From: DAOOWV01 sp035371485
Lineage (GTDB): Bacteria > Patescibacteriota > Dojkabacteria > JAFGLO01
Reading direction: 5' to 3'
Assembly (NCBI GenBank): GCA_035371485.1
Contig: DAOOWV010000016.1
Coordinates: forward strand, 1-20,655
Length of the DNA: 20,655 bases
Shown: piece after piece, positions 1 to 7,072 of the stretch
Position numbering within the stretch: the first letter of the stretch is position 1
Layout of the letters: each line of letters begins with the position of its first letter
The notes under the pieces: model-generated
What the model saw: the letters and a program-made list of their open reading frames with translations, nothing else
What the model was told of the DNA's origin: nothing
The model's database searches: none
Position numbers and translations under genes: made by a program

Positions 1-1499
1 TTTACAGTTAATTCATTGTCTTGTCCAATTGTCAAATCTTCGAAATTTATTTCAAATTTTGTATCTTCTGTTTTACCAATTAAATCCCCATTTATTGATA
101 TTTCATATGTAACTTTTCCTAGATTATCTGTTGAGTTATTCCATTTTATAAGTACACTTTTTTCACATGTTAGATCAGAGGTTATTGGGAAGATTTCAGC
201 TTTTGTAGGTGCGGTTTTGTCCAATACATAATTTTGAGTTTCTAAGGTTACGTTGTTCTGATTGTATATCCAGATATTAACAGTATGATTACCTTCGATA
301 TCCCCTAAAGTGAAATCAATATCTTGACTAAATGAGTTTTGAGGTGAGAAATTGACCAACTTTGCTTGAAAAGCTCCAAGTAAATATCCTTCATTTAGCA
401 TTACGTTTAGTCCCATATCATACTCTCCAACAAAATATAATTGACTATTGTATACAGCAAAAACCTTACTAGAAGAGTATTGATCTGTTAAATATACTAA
501 CCAATATTGTCCTGTCCAACTTGCTGATCCAAATGTGTAATATCTGTTATATTTATTTTTGACTCCAAATGTTCCAGTAGGAAAATTTATTTCTTTAAAA
601 GTGTTCTCATTATCATATGTATAAAGTTTGTATCCAACAGCTAATGTCGATGTGAGTAAAGTTTGGTTTTCTGAGACATAGATGTTTTTAGCGGTTAAGT
701 TTGATATCTTTTCAAAATTTTGTCCGTCGTACCATGCAATTCCACCACTACTATTATATGGACTTACAAGCCACTTTTGTTTGTCCTCAGACCATTCGAT
801 ACTGTCAAAGGCGTAGCTGTGTCTATATTCTGATTTTTCTACATTTTCATTTGAATCCATTCTATAAAGATATCCATATTGGCTGGCAATTAAGTAATAT
901 TCTCCATTGTAGTCAATATCTAGAAATCTGTATATGTATCCGAAACTTGAAAATTTAGAAGTAATATCTGTAATCGTTCCGTTCTGTATTTTAGCTATCT
1001 TACCTTTATCGTTATCCATACCAACAACATAAATGGTTCCATCATTGTTACATTCAACATCAAATATGTACCAAGGAATTTGATCGTTATAGCTTGTAAT
1101 ATTCCCTGAATTTAAATCTAAAATTCCTCTTTTATAGGAACGACTTCCTGATGATGTCAATGAGATTTCTGCTGAAATCCAAAATTTATTATTTCCACAT
1201 TGTTTAACTAATGGATTCGGTTTGTTGCCGGTCCAATCACTTGGCCAGTCATCAATGTATGAGGAGATATCATTTATTTTATATATTTCTTCGAAGTTTG
1301 GTGTGGATTCAAATACATACATACCATCTGCTGATTCTGTATCTAATTTAAAAGAAACATTTGTTGTGTTTGTAAATTGTCCTTGTGCGTATACTGTTGT
1401 GTTGTTAAATAAAAAGTTGTTTATTAATAAATAGAATAGGGGGGAGATTATCAGAATAAATATTTTTTTATAGTTTTTTCTCAAAATTGATTTATACAA
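1..1499 (-). CDS. Secreted propeller-like protein with Fn3-like domain (C-terminus cut off)
   Basis: The minus strand is open without a stop from about 1499 to the window edge, roughly 499 codons, so the gene is partial at its C-terminus. There is no ATG at the start. TTG codons at 1499 or 1484 (LRKNYKK...) are the only plausible starts. A basic N-terminus, a hydrophobic run (IFILIISPLFYLL) and a VYA|Q cleavage-like site form a signal peptide, so the product is probably exported. The body is rich in Tyr, Trp, Asn and Gly, with repeated short strands such as KIAKIQNGTITDI and YLIASQYGYLYRMDS, typical of a beta-propeller. From about residue 425 the phrase TAPTKAEIFPITSD and then VLIKWNNSTDN look like a fibronectin type III domain. 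It is the last visible gene of the minus-strand operon, 60-75 nt after the small membrane protein. The seeing of a continuous frame is direct; the fold assignments are inferred. Confidence 0.75.
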   Translation of the reverse strand, partial: MYKSILRKNYKKIFILIISPLFYLLINNFLFNNTTVYAQGQFTNTTNVSFKLDTESADGMYVFESTPNFEEIYKINDISSYIDDWPSDWTGNKPNPLVKQCGNNKFWISAEISLTSSGSRSYKRGILDLNSGNITSYNDQIPWYIFDVECNNDGTIYVVGMDNDKGKIAKIQNGTITDITSKFSSFGYIYRFLDIDYNGEYYLIASQYGYLYRMDSNENVEKSEYRHSYAFDSIEWSEDKQKWLVSPYNSSGGIAWYDGQNFEKISNLTAKNIYVSENQTLLTSTLAVGYKLYTYDNENTFKEINFPTGTFGVKNKYNRYYTFGSASWTGQYWLVYLTDQYSSSKVFAVYNSQLYFVGEYDMGLNVMLNEGYLLGAFQAKLVNFSPQNSFSQDIDFTLGDIEGNHTVNIWIYNQNNVTLETQNYVLDKTAPTKAEIFPITSDLTCEKSVLIKWNNSTDNLGKVTYEISINGDLIGKTEDTKFEINFEDLTIGQDNELTV

Positions 1500-1558
1500 A
1501 ATTAGATAACTAAAAATATATACGAAAAACTTGCTCGTAAAGTAACATCAACCAAACG

Positions 1559-1885
1559 TTATTTTATAATTTCTGGAATTAATTTTCCTTTATCTTTCTT
1601 TATTTTATCTCCCTCTTTTGCTGAATCATACATCCCTTTATTTACTCCGATATTTCTATTTCTCCCACCATTATCCATTTGTACTTCGAAGTAATAGTTG
1701 TCTTGTGTATTATCATCCATATCTGTCGTTTGATTGTAGACTTTTTTGATTATTACTCCTGACCATGAAGCATCTTTCGATTTTTTAATCAGAAATATTA
1801 ACAGTACAGTGAAGGGTACGATAATTATGAAGCAACATACACCCATAAACAAGATTGGGATTGAACGTCCAATAAGATCTTCCAT
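1559..1885 (-). CDS. Small membrane-anchored protein, unknown function
   Basis: This 108-aa protein starts with an acidic tip, followed by one long hydrophobic helix at about residues 9-34 (ILFMGVCCFIIIVPFTVLLI), then KKSK. That predicts an N-out/C-in or signal-anchor topology. The remaining 70 residues form a compact beta-type domain. Its pattern is W-S-G-x-I-I-K-K, then YYFEVQMDNGG, then YDSAKEGDKIKKDKGKLIPE. This resembles small OB/SH3-like domains of the DUF2500/DUF7489 kind (Y-x-V...G...GD...K...G), but the assignment is by eye. It begins one base after the stop of the 483-aa gene upstream, which indicates translational coupling within the operon. No Shine-Dalgarno sequence is visible. 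The gene is intact and its function is unknown. Confidence 0.7.
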   Translation of the reverse strand: MEDLIGRSIPILFMGVCCFIIIVPFTVLLIFLIKKSKDASWSGVIIKKVYNQTTDMDDNTQDNYYFEVQMDNGGRNRNIGVNKGMYDSAKEGDKIKKDKGKLIPEIIK

Positions 1886-1886
1886 T

Positions 1887-3338
1887 TTAAATATAAATTA
1901 AATTATTTAATAATACCGTAATTAATTTTTGTATCTCTTGAGCTGGTAAACATAACATTCCAATCCAGGTTTCACTTAGCTTCTTACGCTCTATTTCTTT
2001 TGTTCCCATATAATTAAAGGGACTTAATTCTGCAATGTTCATAGCAAGTTCCATATATTCTTTGTATTGAGATGGTGATGGAGGAAAGTAGGTATAATCT
2101 GGGGTCCGTAGTTCAATGTTTAGGTTGACCCCTCTTTGTTTTAACATGCTTCTGATTGGTTCGAGTTGGTGAAATTCAACAGAATTTGTTTGTGCTTGGT
2201 CTGACGTAGAGCTTAAAGCTTTTATAAATAGATCACAAATTCTTATGATTAACTCTGTTTCGCCTAAGAACATTGCTGACTGAAGAGCTAAACTTAAAAT
2301 ACCAGTACTTCCAAGGTAGTAAATAGCTCTTGGGGGATTCTGCTCAAAGGTAGCGATATTTCTTTTCATTGAATTAACAGCACTCAGTGATGTTAATGAA
2401 AGAAGTCTTGTTTCCTCATCAAGCTTTGGACTTAGATGTACTGGAGTGGCTGGGTTATTAACATCTTTGTTTTCTAATTCTGTTTCAACATTTTGGGTCC
2501 AATCTTTCATTGCTTGTAAAAGTGCAAGATCCGGTCTTGTAGCTCTGATTTGGTGAATTATTAGAGGATCAATCATGTCAGGGTTATGCATTTGCTTGGC
2601 TATATAATTTGATGCATTTGTATATGCATGCATCCCTAATTTTTGTGGGTCAAAAATATATGGGGACTCCTCTTTAAATCTTATTAATTCTGCTCTAAGT
2701 TGGTTGTTTTCTGTGTAAAATTTTATTACAGGATCCCATGGGAAAAAAGCATGCAGAATCTGCAGATTGTGGATTTCGGTTTCCCCTGACACTTTAAATC
2801 TATCTACGTCATACTTATCTCCAAACTCATTTGGTGGTAAGCATCTTATGCGTTGAGCTATAACTGTTCCATATCTCGGATCAGGTAATGAGATAAGTGT
2901 TCCCCAGTCTCTGAAAAGATTTTTGGCCTTCTGAGATAATGTTACATCAATGTCGGATTTCTCTGATGAGAATTCGTAGGAACCAACTGGTATTTCATAA
3001 TTTGGGTCGAGCTTTTTAAGTACTGTTCTGGCCAATGATCCTCTACTATAAATTGGTGCGGTTTCTGAGCCTTCTGCGAATTGATTCATCGATAGAAGAC
3101 CATATATTTGGTTTGTGTCTACACCGATTTCTTGTAGAAGTTTAATATCAATTGGTGTTATTTTTGCAGGGGGAGGGTTTTCTAATCCGTGAATTGGAAG
3201 AAGATCTGAAGTTCTTGAACTATAAGACACTCCCGTACCATCACGATTCTGTATGAGTGAAACTAATATTTGTCTGCGTATAAAATCAATTTGGGGATCT
3301 AGGTGGGGTGAGTCTGTGTGACGAAAAATATCATGCAT
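1887..3338 (-). CDS. Uncharacterised 483-aa protein with a possible nucleotidyltransferase motif
   Basis: An intact soluble protein without signal peptide or membrane helix. Residues 119-131 read GSYEFSSEKSDID. This matches the polymerase-beta-type nucleotidyltransferase signature hG[GS]-x(8-13)-DhDh, with D129 and D131 as candidate metal ligands. A second GS motif (RGSLAR, 99-104) lies just before it, and I could not place the third carboxylate. After residue 150 the protein is largely helical (IRATRPDLALLQAMKDW; LALQSAMFLGETELIIRICD) and I recognise no family. It sits 16 nt downstream of the winged-helix part of the ATPase gene and directly upstream of a small membrane protein, so it is probably co-transcribed. 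The nucleotidyltransferase call is a hypothesis; a helical protein with a chance GS...DID match is the main alternative. Confidence 0.75.
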   Translation of the reverse strand: MHDIFRHTDSPHLDPQIDFIRRQILVSLIQNRDGTGVSYSSRTSDLLPIHGLENPPPAKITPIDIKLLQEIGVDTNQIYGLLSMNQFAEGSETAPIYSRGSLARTVLKKLDPNYEIPVGSYEFSSEKSDIDVTLSQKAKNLFRDWGTLISLPDPRYGTVIAQRIRCLPPNEFGDKYDVDRFKVSGETEIHNLQILHAFFPWDPVIKFYTENNQLRAELIRFKEESPYIFDPQKLGMHAYTNASNYIAKQMHNPDMIDPLIIHQIRATRPDLALLQAMKDWTQNVETELENKDVNNPATPVHLSPKLDEETRLLSLTSLSAVNSMKRNIATFEQNPPRAIYYLGSTGILSLALQSAMFLGETELIIRICDLFIKALSSTSDQAQTNSVEFHQLEPIRSMLKQRGVNLNIELRTPDYTYFPPSPSQYKEYMELAMNIAELSPFNYMGTKEIERKKLSETWIGMLCLPAQEIQKLITVLLNNLIYI

Positions 3339-3354
3339 TTGAAATAATGAATAT

Positions 3355-3861
3355 TTAGTTAAGTTGTTTTACATTATCGATTATTCTGACTCCTCTCTTT
3401 CTTATTGTAGTAATTTTATAATTTTTCAATTTTTGTCTCATTCTAGTGATAATTTTATCAATAGCTTGTTCTGAGTACTGTTCAAACCAATTTTTTCCCC
3501 ACATGATTTGGGCTATTTTTTCTTTAGTAATAATTTTTCCAACATTTTTTTCTAAGTAATCAAAAAGCAATTGTTCTTGTGCAGTCAAAGAGTTTGGCCT
3601 GTAGTTTGTTTTGTGTTTTACAATCCACTCATTAAATAATTCAGATGCATATGTTCCATCATGTATTAATCCAATTTTAGAAAGTACTGGATCATTTATG
3701 ATTTTTCCCTTATCTTTTAGATAATCAACTCCACTAAAATATATTTTAGCAAGCGTTGACTTTACGTGTTGATTGTTAGCAATATTTTTAATTTCTAAGT
3801 CATATAATCCTTCGTAAATAGTCTTTAGAAATTGTTTTGTAGAGGTAATAATGACCTCCAC
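3355..3861 (-). CDS. Winged-helix (OmpR/PhoB-type) C-terminal part of split ATPase
   Basis: Residues from about 90 to 160 form a winged helix of the Trans_reg_C type: LTAQEQLLFDYLEKNVGKII, then KEKIAQIMWGKN, then AIDKIITRMRQKLK and a wing ending in KRGVRII. The N-terminal 85 residues (IYFSGVDYLKDKG ... GLIHDGTYASELFNEW) are typical of the linker after a STAND-type ATPase core. No receiver domain is present. The frame overlaps the preceding ATPase frame by 62 nt in a different phase. Removing one base near 3800 would join them as ...KDYLRRIYDLEIKN..., so this is most likely the C-terminal half of one ATPase-winged-helix protein rather than a separate gene. The fused protein would be a nucleotide-driven DNA-binding regulator. 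The alternative is a genuine overlapping gene pair. Confidence 0.7.
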   Translation of the reverse strand: MEVIITSTKQFLKTIYEGLYDLEIKNIANNQHVKSTLAKIYFSGVDYLKDKGKIINDPVLSKIGLIHDGTYASELFNEWIVKHKTNYRPNSLTAQEQLLFDYLEKNVGKIITKEKIAQIMWGKNWFEQYSEQAIDKIITRMRQKLKNYKITTIRKRGVRIIDNVKQLN

Positions 3862-4537
3862 TATATTTAGAAATTATTTTATGTTCTTCATCATTTAATT
3901 TAAATATTTCGTTTTGTTGAAATCTTTTTCTAACATAGTTAAGCTTTTCACTAACTAATGGTTCAAAATAAAAAATGTTTTGGTGAATTATGGATTGAAT
4001 ATCTGACGTGTTTGGATTATTCAAAATTGTTGGTTCTCCTATGAAAAAAAAGCACAAGTTATTCTTTGAGTTAGCGGATTTACTATGAAGACTGTAATAC
4101 ATTTCTCTTAAAACTTTTATCAAATCAGGATAATTATTCGCGTAATCGTCAATACCAAAAATTACAAATACTATTCTTTCATTATTCTCAAGGGTTTTAA
4201 TATAGTTTTCTATGTTCAAAAAAGTTTGTAAATCAACCTTTTGATCATTCTGATTGATCTTTTGATTGAAACTGCTGATAATGTAATTTTTAAATCCAAT
4301 TGCTGTCTTCTCACCAGTATAATTATCAATGAAAATAAAAGTTAATTTTGTATTGTTACTGATCTTTTGAGTTAATTGGTTATTGGATTCGATGAGTGCT
4401 CTAAAAAATGATGATTTCCCACAATAGGGTAAACCTATCATCGTTGCGGATTGTCCCTTTTTGAATGCCTCAAATACTCCCTTAAACCTTCTTATCATAC
4501 TGTCTTCGGGTAAAGGCATATTTATTAAGTTTTTCAT
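3800..4537 (-). CDS. STAND/AAA-type P-loop ATPase (N-terminal part of split gene)
   Basis: A 245-aa P-loop NTPase. Walker A is GLPYCGKSS (residues 35-43) and Walker B is IVFVIFGIDD (122-131), two Asp following a hydrophobic strand. FFFIGEP (164-170) is a likely sensor strand, and SGGHYYLYK near the C-terminus is the typical end of a STAND/ORC-like core. The C-terminus is abruptly out of frame with the winged-helix segment that follows (3355-3861); one extra base near 3800 explains both. A well-placed sigma70-type promoter (4544-4572) puts the transcription start at or within a base of the ATG, so the message may be leaderless. It is the first gene of the minus-strand operon and divergent from the cyclase. 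Role inferred: an ATP-dependent signal-transducing regulator of unknown input. Confidence 0.75.
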   Translation of the reverse strand: MKNLINMPLPEDSMIRRFKGVFEAFKKGQSATMIGLPYCGKSSFFRALIESNNQLTQKISNNTKLTFIFIDNYTGEKTAIGFKNYIISSFNQKINQNDQKVDLQTFLNIENYIKTLENNERIVFVIFGIDDYANNYPDLIKVLREMYYSLHSKSANSKNNLCFFFIGEPTILNNPNTSDIQSIIHQNIFYFEPLVSEKLNYVRKRFQQNEIFKLNDEEHKIISKYSGGHYYLYKTISKDYLRRII

Positions 4538-4543
4538 ATATAA

Positions 4544-4572
4544 ATTTTACACCATTAATCAAGTTATGACAA
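4544..4572 (-). promoter_or_regulatory. Sigma70-type promoter of the ATPase operon
   Basis: Read on the minus strand: -35 TTGTCA (4572-4567), a 17-bp spacer, and -10 TAAAAT (4549-4544); each box has five of six consensus bases. The expected start is about 7 nt downstream, at the A of the ATG (4537), so the mRNA would be leaderless. Confidence 0.55.
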
Positions 4573-4696
4573 TTTTATGTTTTGAATTATATGAATAGTG
4601 GTTACTGATATTATATGGCGGGTGATGTAAACTTGTATTGTCTCGGTAATTTTATTAGTCACCTCGAATAAAATTAAATATCCCATAAAAATGCTA

Positions 4697-4725
4697 TTGA
4701 ATATAAACGGCATACACGATATAAT
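4697..4725 (+). promoter_or_regulatory. Sigma70-type promoter of the class III cyclase gene
   Basis: -35 TTGAAT (4697-4702), a 17-bp spacer and a perfect -10 TATAAT (4720-4725). The predicted start near 4732 lies after the TTG at 4731, which favours the ATG at 4773 as the start codon and gives a leader of about 41 nt. Confidence 0.6.
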
Positions 4726-4772
4726 AAGACTTGTTAACATGTTTTTTATTTAAATGTATTCAACACAAATCG

Positions 4773-5099
4773 ATGAAAAATACTGAACGAAGTAACAAAG
4801 TTGTTGTTTTGGGGGATATTCGGGGATTTACTGCATTTATGGAAAATGAATCTGAAAGTCTTTCTATACGAGTTCTAAAGGATTTTTATGAAACAGTTGA
4901 AAAGGATGTTCAAAAATATGGTGGGTTTAAAGTGGAGTTTATTGCCGATGAATTTTTGACATTTTTTGATGACCCTTACGTTGCTGTAAATTTCTGTATT
5001 TCAGTAAGAGATCATCTTAATAAGTTTCTAAAAAAATATCAGTTGGGAATTGGTTTTGGAGTTAGCTATGGAACAGTTTTGGGTGGATTATGGGGTTGA
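4773..5099 (+). CDS. Class III adenylate/guanylate cyclase, N-terminal part (frameshifted gene)
   Basis: The translation from ATG 4773 (MKNTERSNKVVVLGDIRGFT) is the start of a class III nucleotidyl cyclase catalytic domain. D15 (GDIRGFT) and D59 (FIADEF) are the two metal-binding aspartates. The purine-selecting position, normally Lys four residues before the second Asp, is Glu here (E55). That is the residue used by guanylate cyclases, although prokaryotic specificity cannot be read from it alone. No receptor, HAMP or membrane segment precedes the domain, so this is a stand-alone soluble cyclase of about 180 aa. The frame closes at TGA 5097-5099, and the catalytic domain continues in another frame (next entry). 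One surplus base around 5080-5095 accounts for it. The gene product would make cAMP or cGMP if active. Confidence 0.75.
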   Translation: MKNTERSNKVVVLGDIRGFTAFMENESESLSIRVLKDFYETVEKDVQKYGGFKVEFIADEFLTFFDDPYVAVNFCISVRDHLNKFLKKYQLGIGFGVSYGTVLGGLWG

Positions 5100-5322
5100 A
5101 TCTCAAAAATATACATATTTGGGGCGTACAGTTAATTTAGCTTCAAGGTTAGAGTCTAAGGCGGGTTCGGGTGAGATTTTAATCGATTCTTCAGTATATG
5201 AAAATGTTGCTGAAAAAGTTTCTTTAATCGGGGTTAAACATTATGTTCTAAAAGGTTTTAAAAGATCGATCACTATTTATTCGGTTACGAATGCCGATAA
5301 CGCTGACAAAATGAATTTTTAA
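5050..5322 (+). CDS. Class III cyclase, C-terminal part in shifted frame
   Basis: This frame carries the second half of the cyclase domain. YGVESQKYTYLGRTVNLASR contains the transition-state Asn and Arg (VN-x-ASR), followed by KAGSGEILIDSSVYENV and LKGFKRSITIYSV, the usual C-terminal end of the domain. Homology begins only at about 5083; the upstream codons and the nominal TTG start at 5050 are not meaningful. The usual GD before the TVN motif is GR here, and the second specificity position is Thr. Together with the preceding entry the domain is complete, so a single-base error or a recent frameshift is likely. The stop lies beside an A8 tract that also serves the opposing terminator. Confidence 0.7.
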   Translation: MVLELAMEQFWVDYGVESQKYTYLGRTVNLASRLESKAGSGEILIDSSVYENVAEKVSLIGVKHYVLKGFKRSITIYSVTNADNADKMNF

Positions 5323-5351
5323 AAAAAAGACCTTAAGACTTCCCAAAAGGT
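5321..5351 (-). terminator. Probable intrinsic terminator after nfo
   Basis: On the minus strand, ACCTT (5351-5347) and AAGGT (5334-5330) can pair with a 12-nt loop, followed after one C by eight T (complement of A8 at 5328-5321). The stem is short, but the T tract and its location 30 nt past the nfo stop fit. Confidence 0.4.
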
Positions 5352-5381
5352 TGAGATTTCTTATTACTAATGTTTTGGCAT

Positions 5382-6296
5382 CTATTTAGCTATTTTTCCT
5401 AAAATTGTTGTTTCGCTTTTGATCCCTTCCTCATCTTTTAGTGCTGGTGTTTCAAGAATTATTGGGATATTGTTTGATATTATAGATGGGTGATTTATTA
5501 TTTGAGAAATTGCCTCAATACTTATTTTCCCTTCACTTAAATTAGCATGTCTATCCCTATGTGAGCCAAGTTCTGTCATTGAATTATTAAGATGTATGGC
5601 TTTTACATTTTCTATACCTACAGTGTTATCAATGTTTTTGAAGATTTTTGAATTATCATTTTCCCAATCATAGCCAGAAACCCACATGTGTTGAGTGTCA
5701 AGTACATATCCAATCCTTCTTTGTACTTCTGGTGAAGTAAGCTCTTTCATTTTTTGTAGTTCTTCAAGTTTGTCTCCAACAATATTTCCTGCTCCAGCTG
5801 TACTTTCTATTAAAATTTTTGCATCAGGGGCTGATTTAATTGTTTGTTCATGAATCCATGTTAGTCCTTGTGCTATTCTTTTAAGTCCATCTTGATCTGA
5901 TAGATCAATTGCTGAACCTGGATGGAAACATACCCCCAAAATATTAATGTCTACTTTTTTTGTATTTTTTACATTGATGAGAGATTGTGCAAAGTTTAAA
6001 TAATTAACAAGTGATAGTTTACTTAGATGAAATTTTTGCTTTTCTTTTCTTGAAAGATTGATTAAATATACTCCGTGAATTAGTATGTTTTTTAGAGGTG
6101 AATTTTTTAAGATTTTGTTTACATTTCGGTCATCATCTGGACTAAGGGGGTATCCTTTAATTGGGTCTATAGGTTTTATTGACCATTGCATTGGGGCTGT
6201 TGGCATAGTTTGAATGGAGTTAAATCCATACTTTTTGCATATTTCGAATGCTTTTTCTAATGGCCCGTTTATGTGAGCCCCATAATTTCGTTTCAT
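5382..6296 (-). CDS. nfo: Endonuclease IV (AP endonuclease, deoxyribonuclease IV)
   Basis: A 304-aa TIM-barrel AP endonuclease acting in base excision repair: it cleaves 5' of abasic sites with a trinuclear zinc centre. All nine metal ligands known from E. coli Nfo can be placed: H74 (ILIHGVYLINL), H125 (GVCFHPGS), E164 (LIESTAGAGN), D200 and H203 (VLDTQHMWVSGYD), H235 (AIHLNN), D248 and H250 (SHRDRH), E282 (ILETP). I chose ATG 6296 (MKRNYGAHI). The frame remains open 24 codons further upstream, but that stretch is the ATACAATAAT repeat and promoter, not protein. The gene is intact and its length is normal for the family. Expression probably starts from a promoter embedded in the upstream 8-nt repeat, and a weak terminator follows at 5321-5351. 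Confidence 0.95.
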   Translation of the reverse strand: MKRNYGAHINGPLEKAFEICKKYGFNSIQTMPTAPMQWSIKPIDPIKGYPLSPDDDRNVNKILKNSPLKNILIHGVYLINLSRKEKQKFHLSKLSLVNYLNFAQSLINVKNTKKVDINILGVCFHPGSAIDLSDQDGLKRIAQGLTWIHEQTIKSAPDAKILIESTAGAGNIVGDKLEELQKMKELTSPEVQRRIGYVLDTQHMWVSGYDWENDNSKIFKNIDNTVGIENVKAIHLNNSMTELGSHRDRHANLSEGKISIEAISQIINHPSIISNNIPIILETPALKDEEGIKSETTILGKIAK

Positions 6297-6322
6297 AAAT
6301 GAAAAATGAGAATTGATATATG

Positions 6323-6348
6323 ACACAATAATACAATAATACAATAAT
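6323..6348. repeat. Octanucleotide-period repeat (ACAATAAT x3) upstream of nfo
   Basis: Three consecutive 8-nt units; two perfect overlapping copies of ATACAATAAT (6331-6340, 6339-6348) and one with a single change (6323-6332). Read towards nfo the unit is ATTATTGT, which creates TATTAT hexamers every 8 bp. The same 10-mer recurs upstream of mnmA (15334-15397). Confidence 0.8.
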
Positions 6349-6364
6349 TGTTGATAACTAACAA
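6336..6364 (-). promoter_or_regulatory. Predicted nfo promoter with its -10 inside the octamer repeat
   Basis: On the minus strand, -35 TTGTTA (6364-6359), a 17-bp spacer, and -10 TATTAT (6341-6336). A second TATTAT lies 8 bp downstream (6333-6328), in the next repeat unit. The leader to ATG 6296 would be about 33 nt. Confidence 0.45.
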
Positions 6365-6376
6365 GCATATCTAAAT

Positions 6377-6418
6377 CGTAAGTGATAGGTGATAAGTGAG
6401 ATATGATGTGTGATAAAA
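6377..6418. repeat. Heptanucleotide repeat array (six units)
   Basis: Six abutting 7-mers ending one base before the kinase stop codon: CGTAAGT, GATAGGT, GATAAGT, GAGATAT, GATGTGT, GATAAAA. Consensus GATAAGT. Related arrays lie at 8075, 15803, 16298, 16525 and 18207. Confidence 0.7.
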
Positions 6419-7072
6419 CTATTTAGTTAACTTGTTAAAGAGTTTGATTCCGTTTACTCCTATGTCTATCCAATATTGAGTTTCTTCAGTATCACTTCCT
6501 TTAACTTCACGTTCATGTCTTGCTGGAAGTGTATTTGCACCATAAGTTGCAAGTACAAGTGTAGGAATGATTGTAAGTTCGTATTTTTTAAGTTTTCTAT
6601 ATTTTTGATATTCATTTATAACAAAATCATATTTTTCCTTTGCTATTTGAGGAGTGTCTTTCCATGGATTAATTGCAAATAGAGCTATAAATATTGCTAA
6701 TTCAAGAACTATGGGACCATAATCCATTACGCTAAAGTCAATAATTCTTATTTCGTTTTCGGAGTTAACAAGTACATTTGATCTTTGTACATCTTTGTGG
6801 ATTGTTGCTTTCGTACATTTTGAGTAATCAACTTTCTTAAGTTTTTTTACTACAGGTCTAATTAAATCGAACTCTTCTTTAGTTAGGAATTTTGATTTCT
6901 TTGTAAATTCGTCAACAAGGTGGTTAGCAGTCCAAATATCGTAAATTCCATTAGGTTGGAATTTTGATTTATGTAGTAAAGCTATGTTTTGTATTATTAA
7001 CTTTAGATTGTCAAGAGTTGGTTCTTTCTTATTTTTAAAGAAACTTTTACCGTTAAAAAATCCATTACACAA
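6419..7072 (-). CDS. Aminoglycoside-phosphotransferase-like kinase, C-terminal part
   Basis: This segment carries the catalytic core of an APH/choline-kinase fold phosphotransferase. IHKDVQRSNVLV is the catalytic-loop motif (H-x-D-x4-N), and IIDFSVMDYGP supplies the metal-binding Asp; helical substrate-binding lobes follow. The matching N-lobe lies immediately upstream in another frame (7003-7422). Inserting one T into the T6 run (gene sense) near 7052-7057 joins them as VMDFFNGKSFFKN, a natural sequence, so this is one gene of about 330 aa with a homopolymer frameshift. The true substrate is unknown; family members phosphorylate aminoglycosides, choline, homoserine, sugars or other small molecules. 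The nominal start at 7072 is an artefact of the shift. Confidence 0.75.
   Translation of the reverse strand: MCNGFFNGKSFFKNKKEPTLDNLKLIIQNIALLHKSKFQPNGIYDIWTANHLVDEFTKKSKFLTKEEFDLIRPVVKKLKKVDYSKCTKATIHKDVQRSNVLVNSENEIRIIDFSVMDYGPIVLELAIFIALFAINPWKDTPQIAKEKYDFVINEYQKYRKLKKYELTIIPTLVLATYGANTLPARHEREVKGSDTEETQYWIDIGVNGIKLFNKLTK

Noticed and set aside
16..1434. Three small plus-strand open frames (16-231, 701-958, 1222-1434)
   Set aside because: They lie antisense to a continuous ~499-codon minus-strand frame with signal peptide and Fn3-like sequence; their translations are not protein-like.
1559..3338. CBASS-like defence pair (nucleotidyltransferase plus small membrane effector)
   Set aside because: The GS...DID signature is isolated, no third carboxylate or CD-NTase features could be placed, and the small protein has no known effector domain. 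Kept only as a hypothesis.
5050..5085. Start of a separate gene at TTG 5050
   Set aside because: The frame is only meaningful from about 5083, where it continues the cyclase domain of the upstream frame.
6297..6368. N-terminal extension of the nfo frame (24 codons)
   Set aside because: The extension is translated repeat and promoter sequence; family homology begins at MKRNYGAHI.
6377..6418. Short regular repeats considered as a CRISPR array
   Set aside because: Units are 7 nt and abut without spacers; no cas genes are present.
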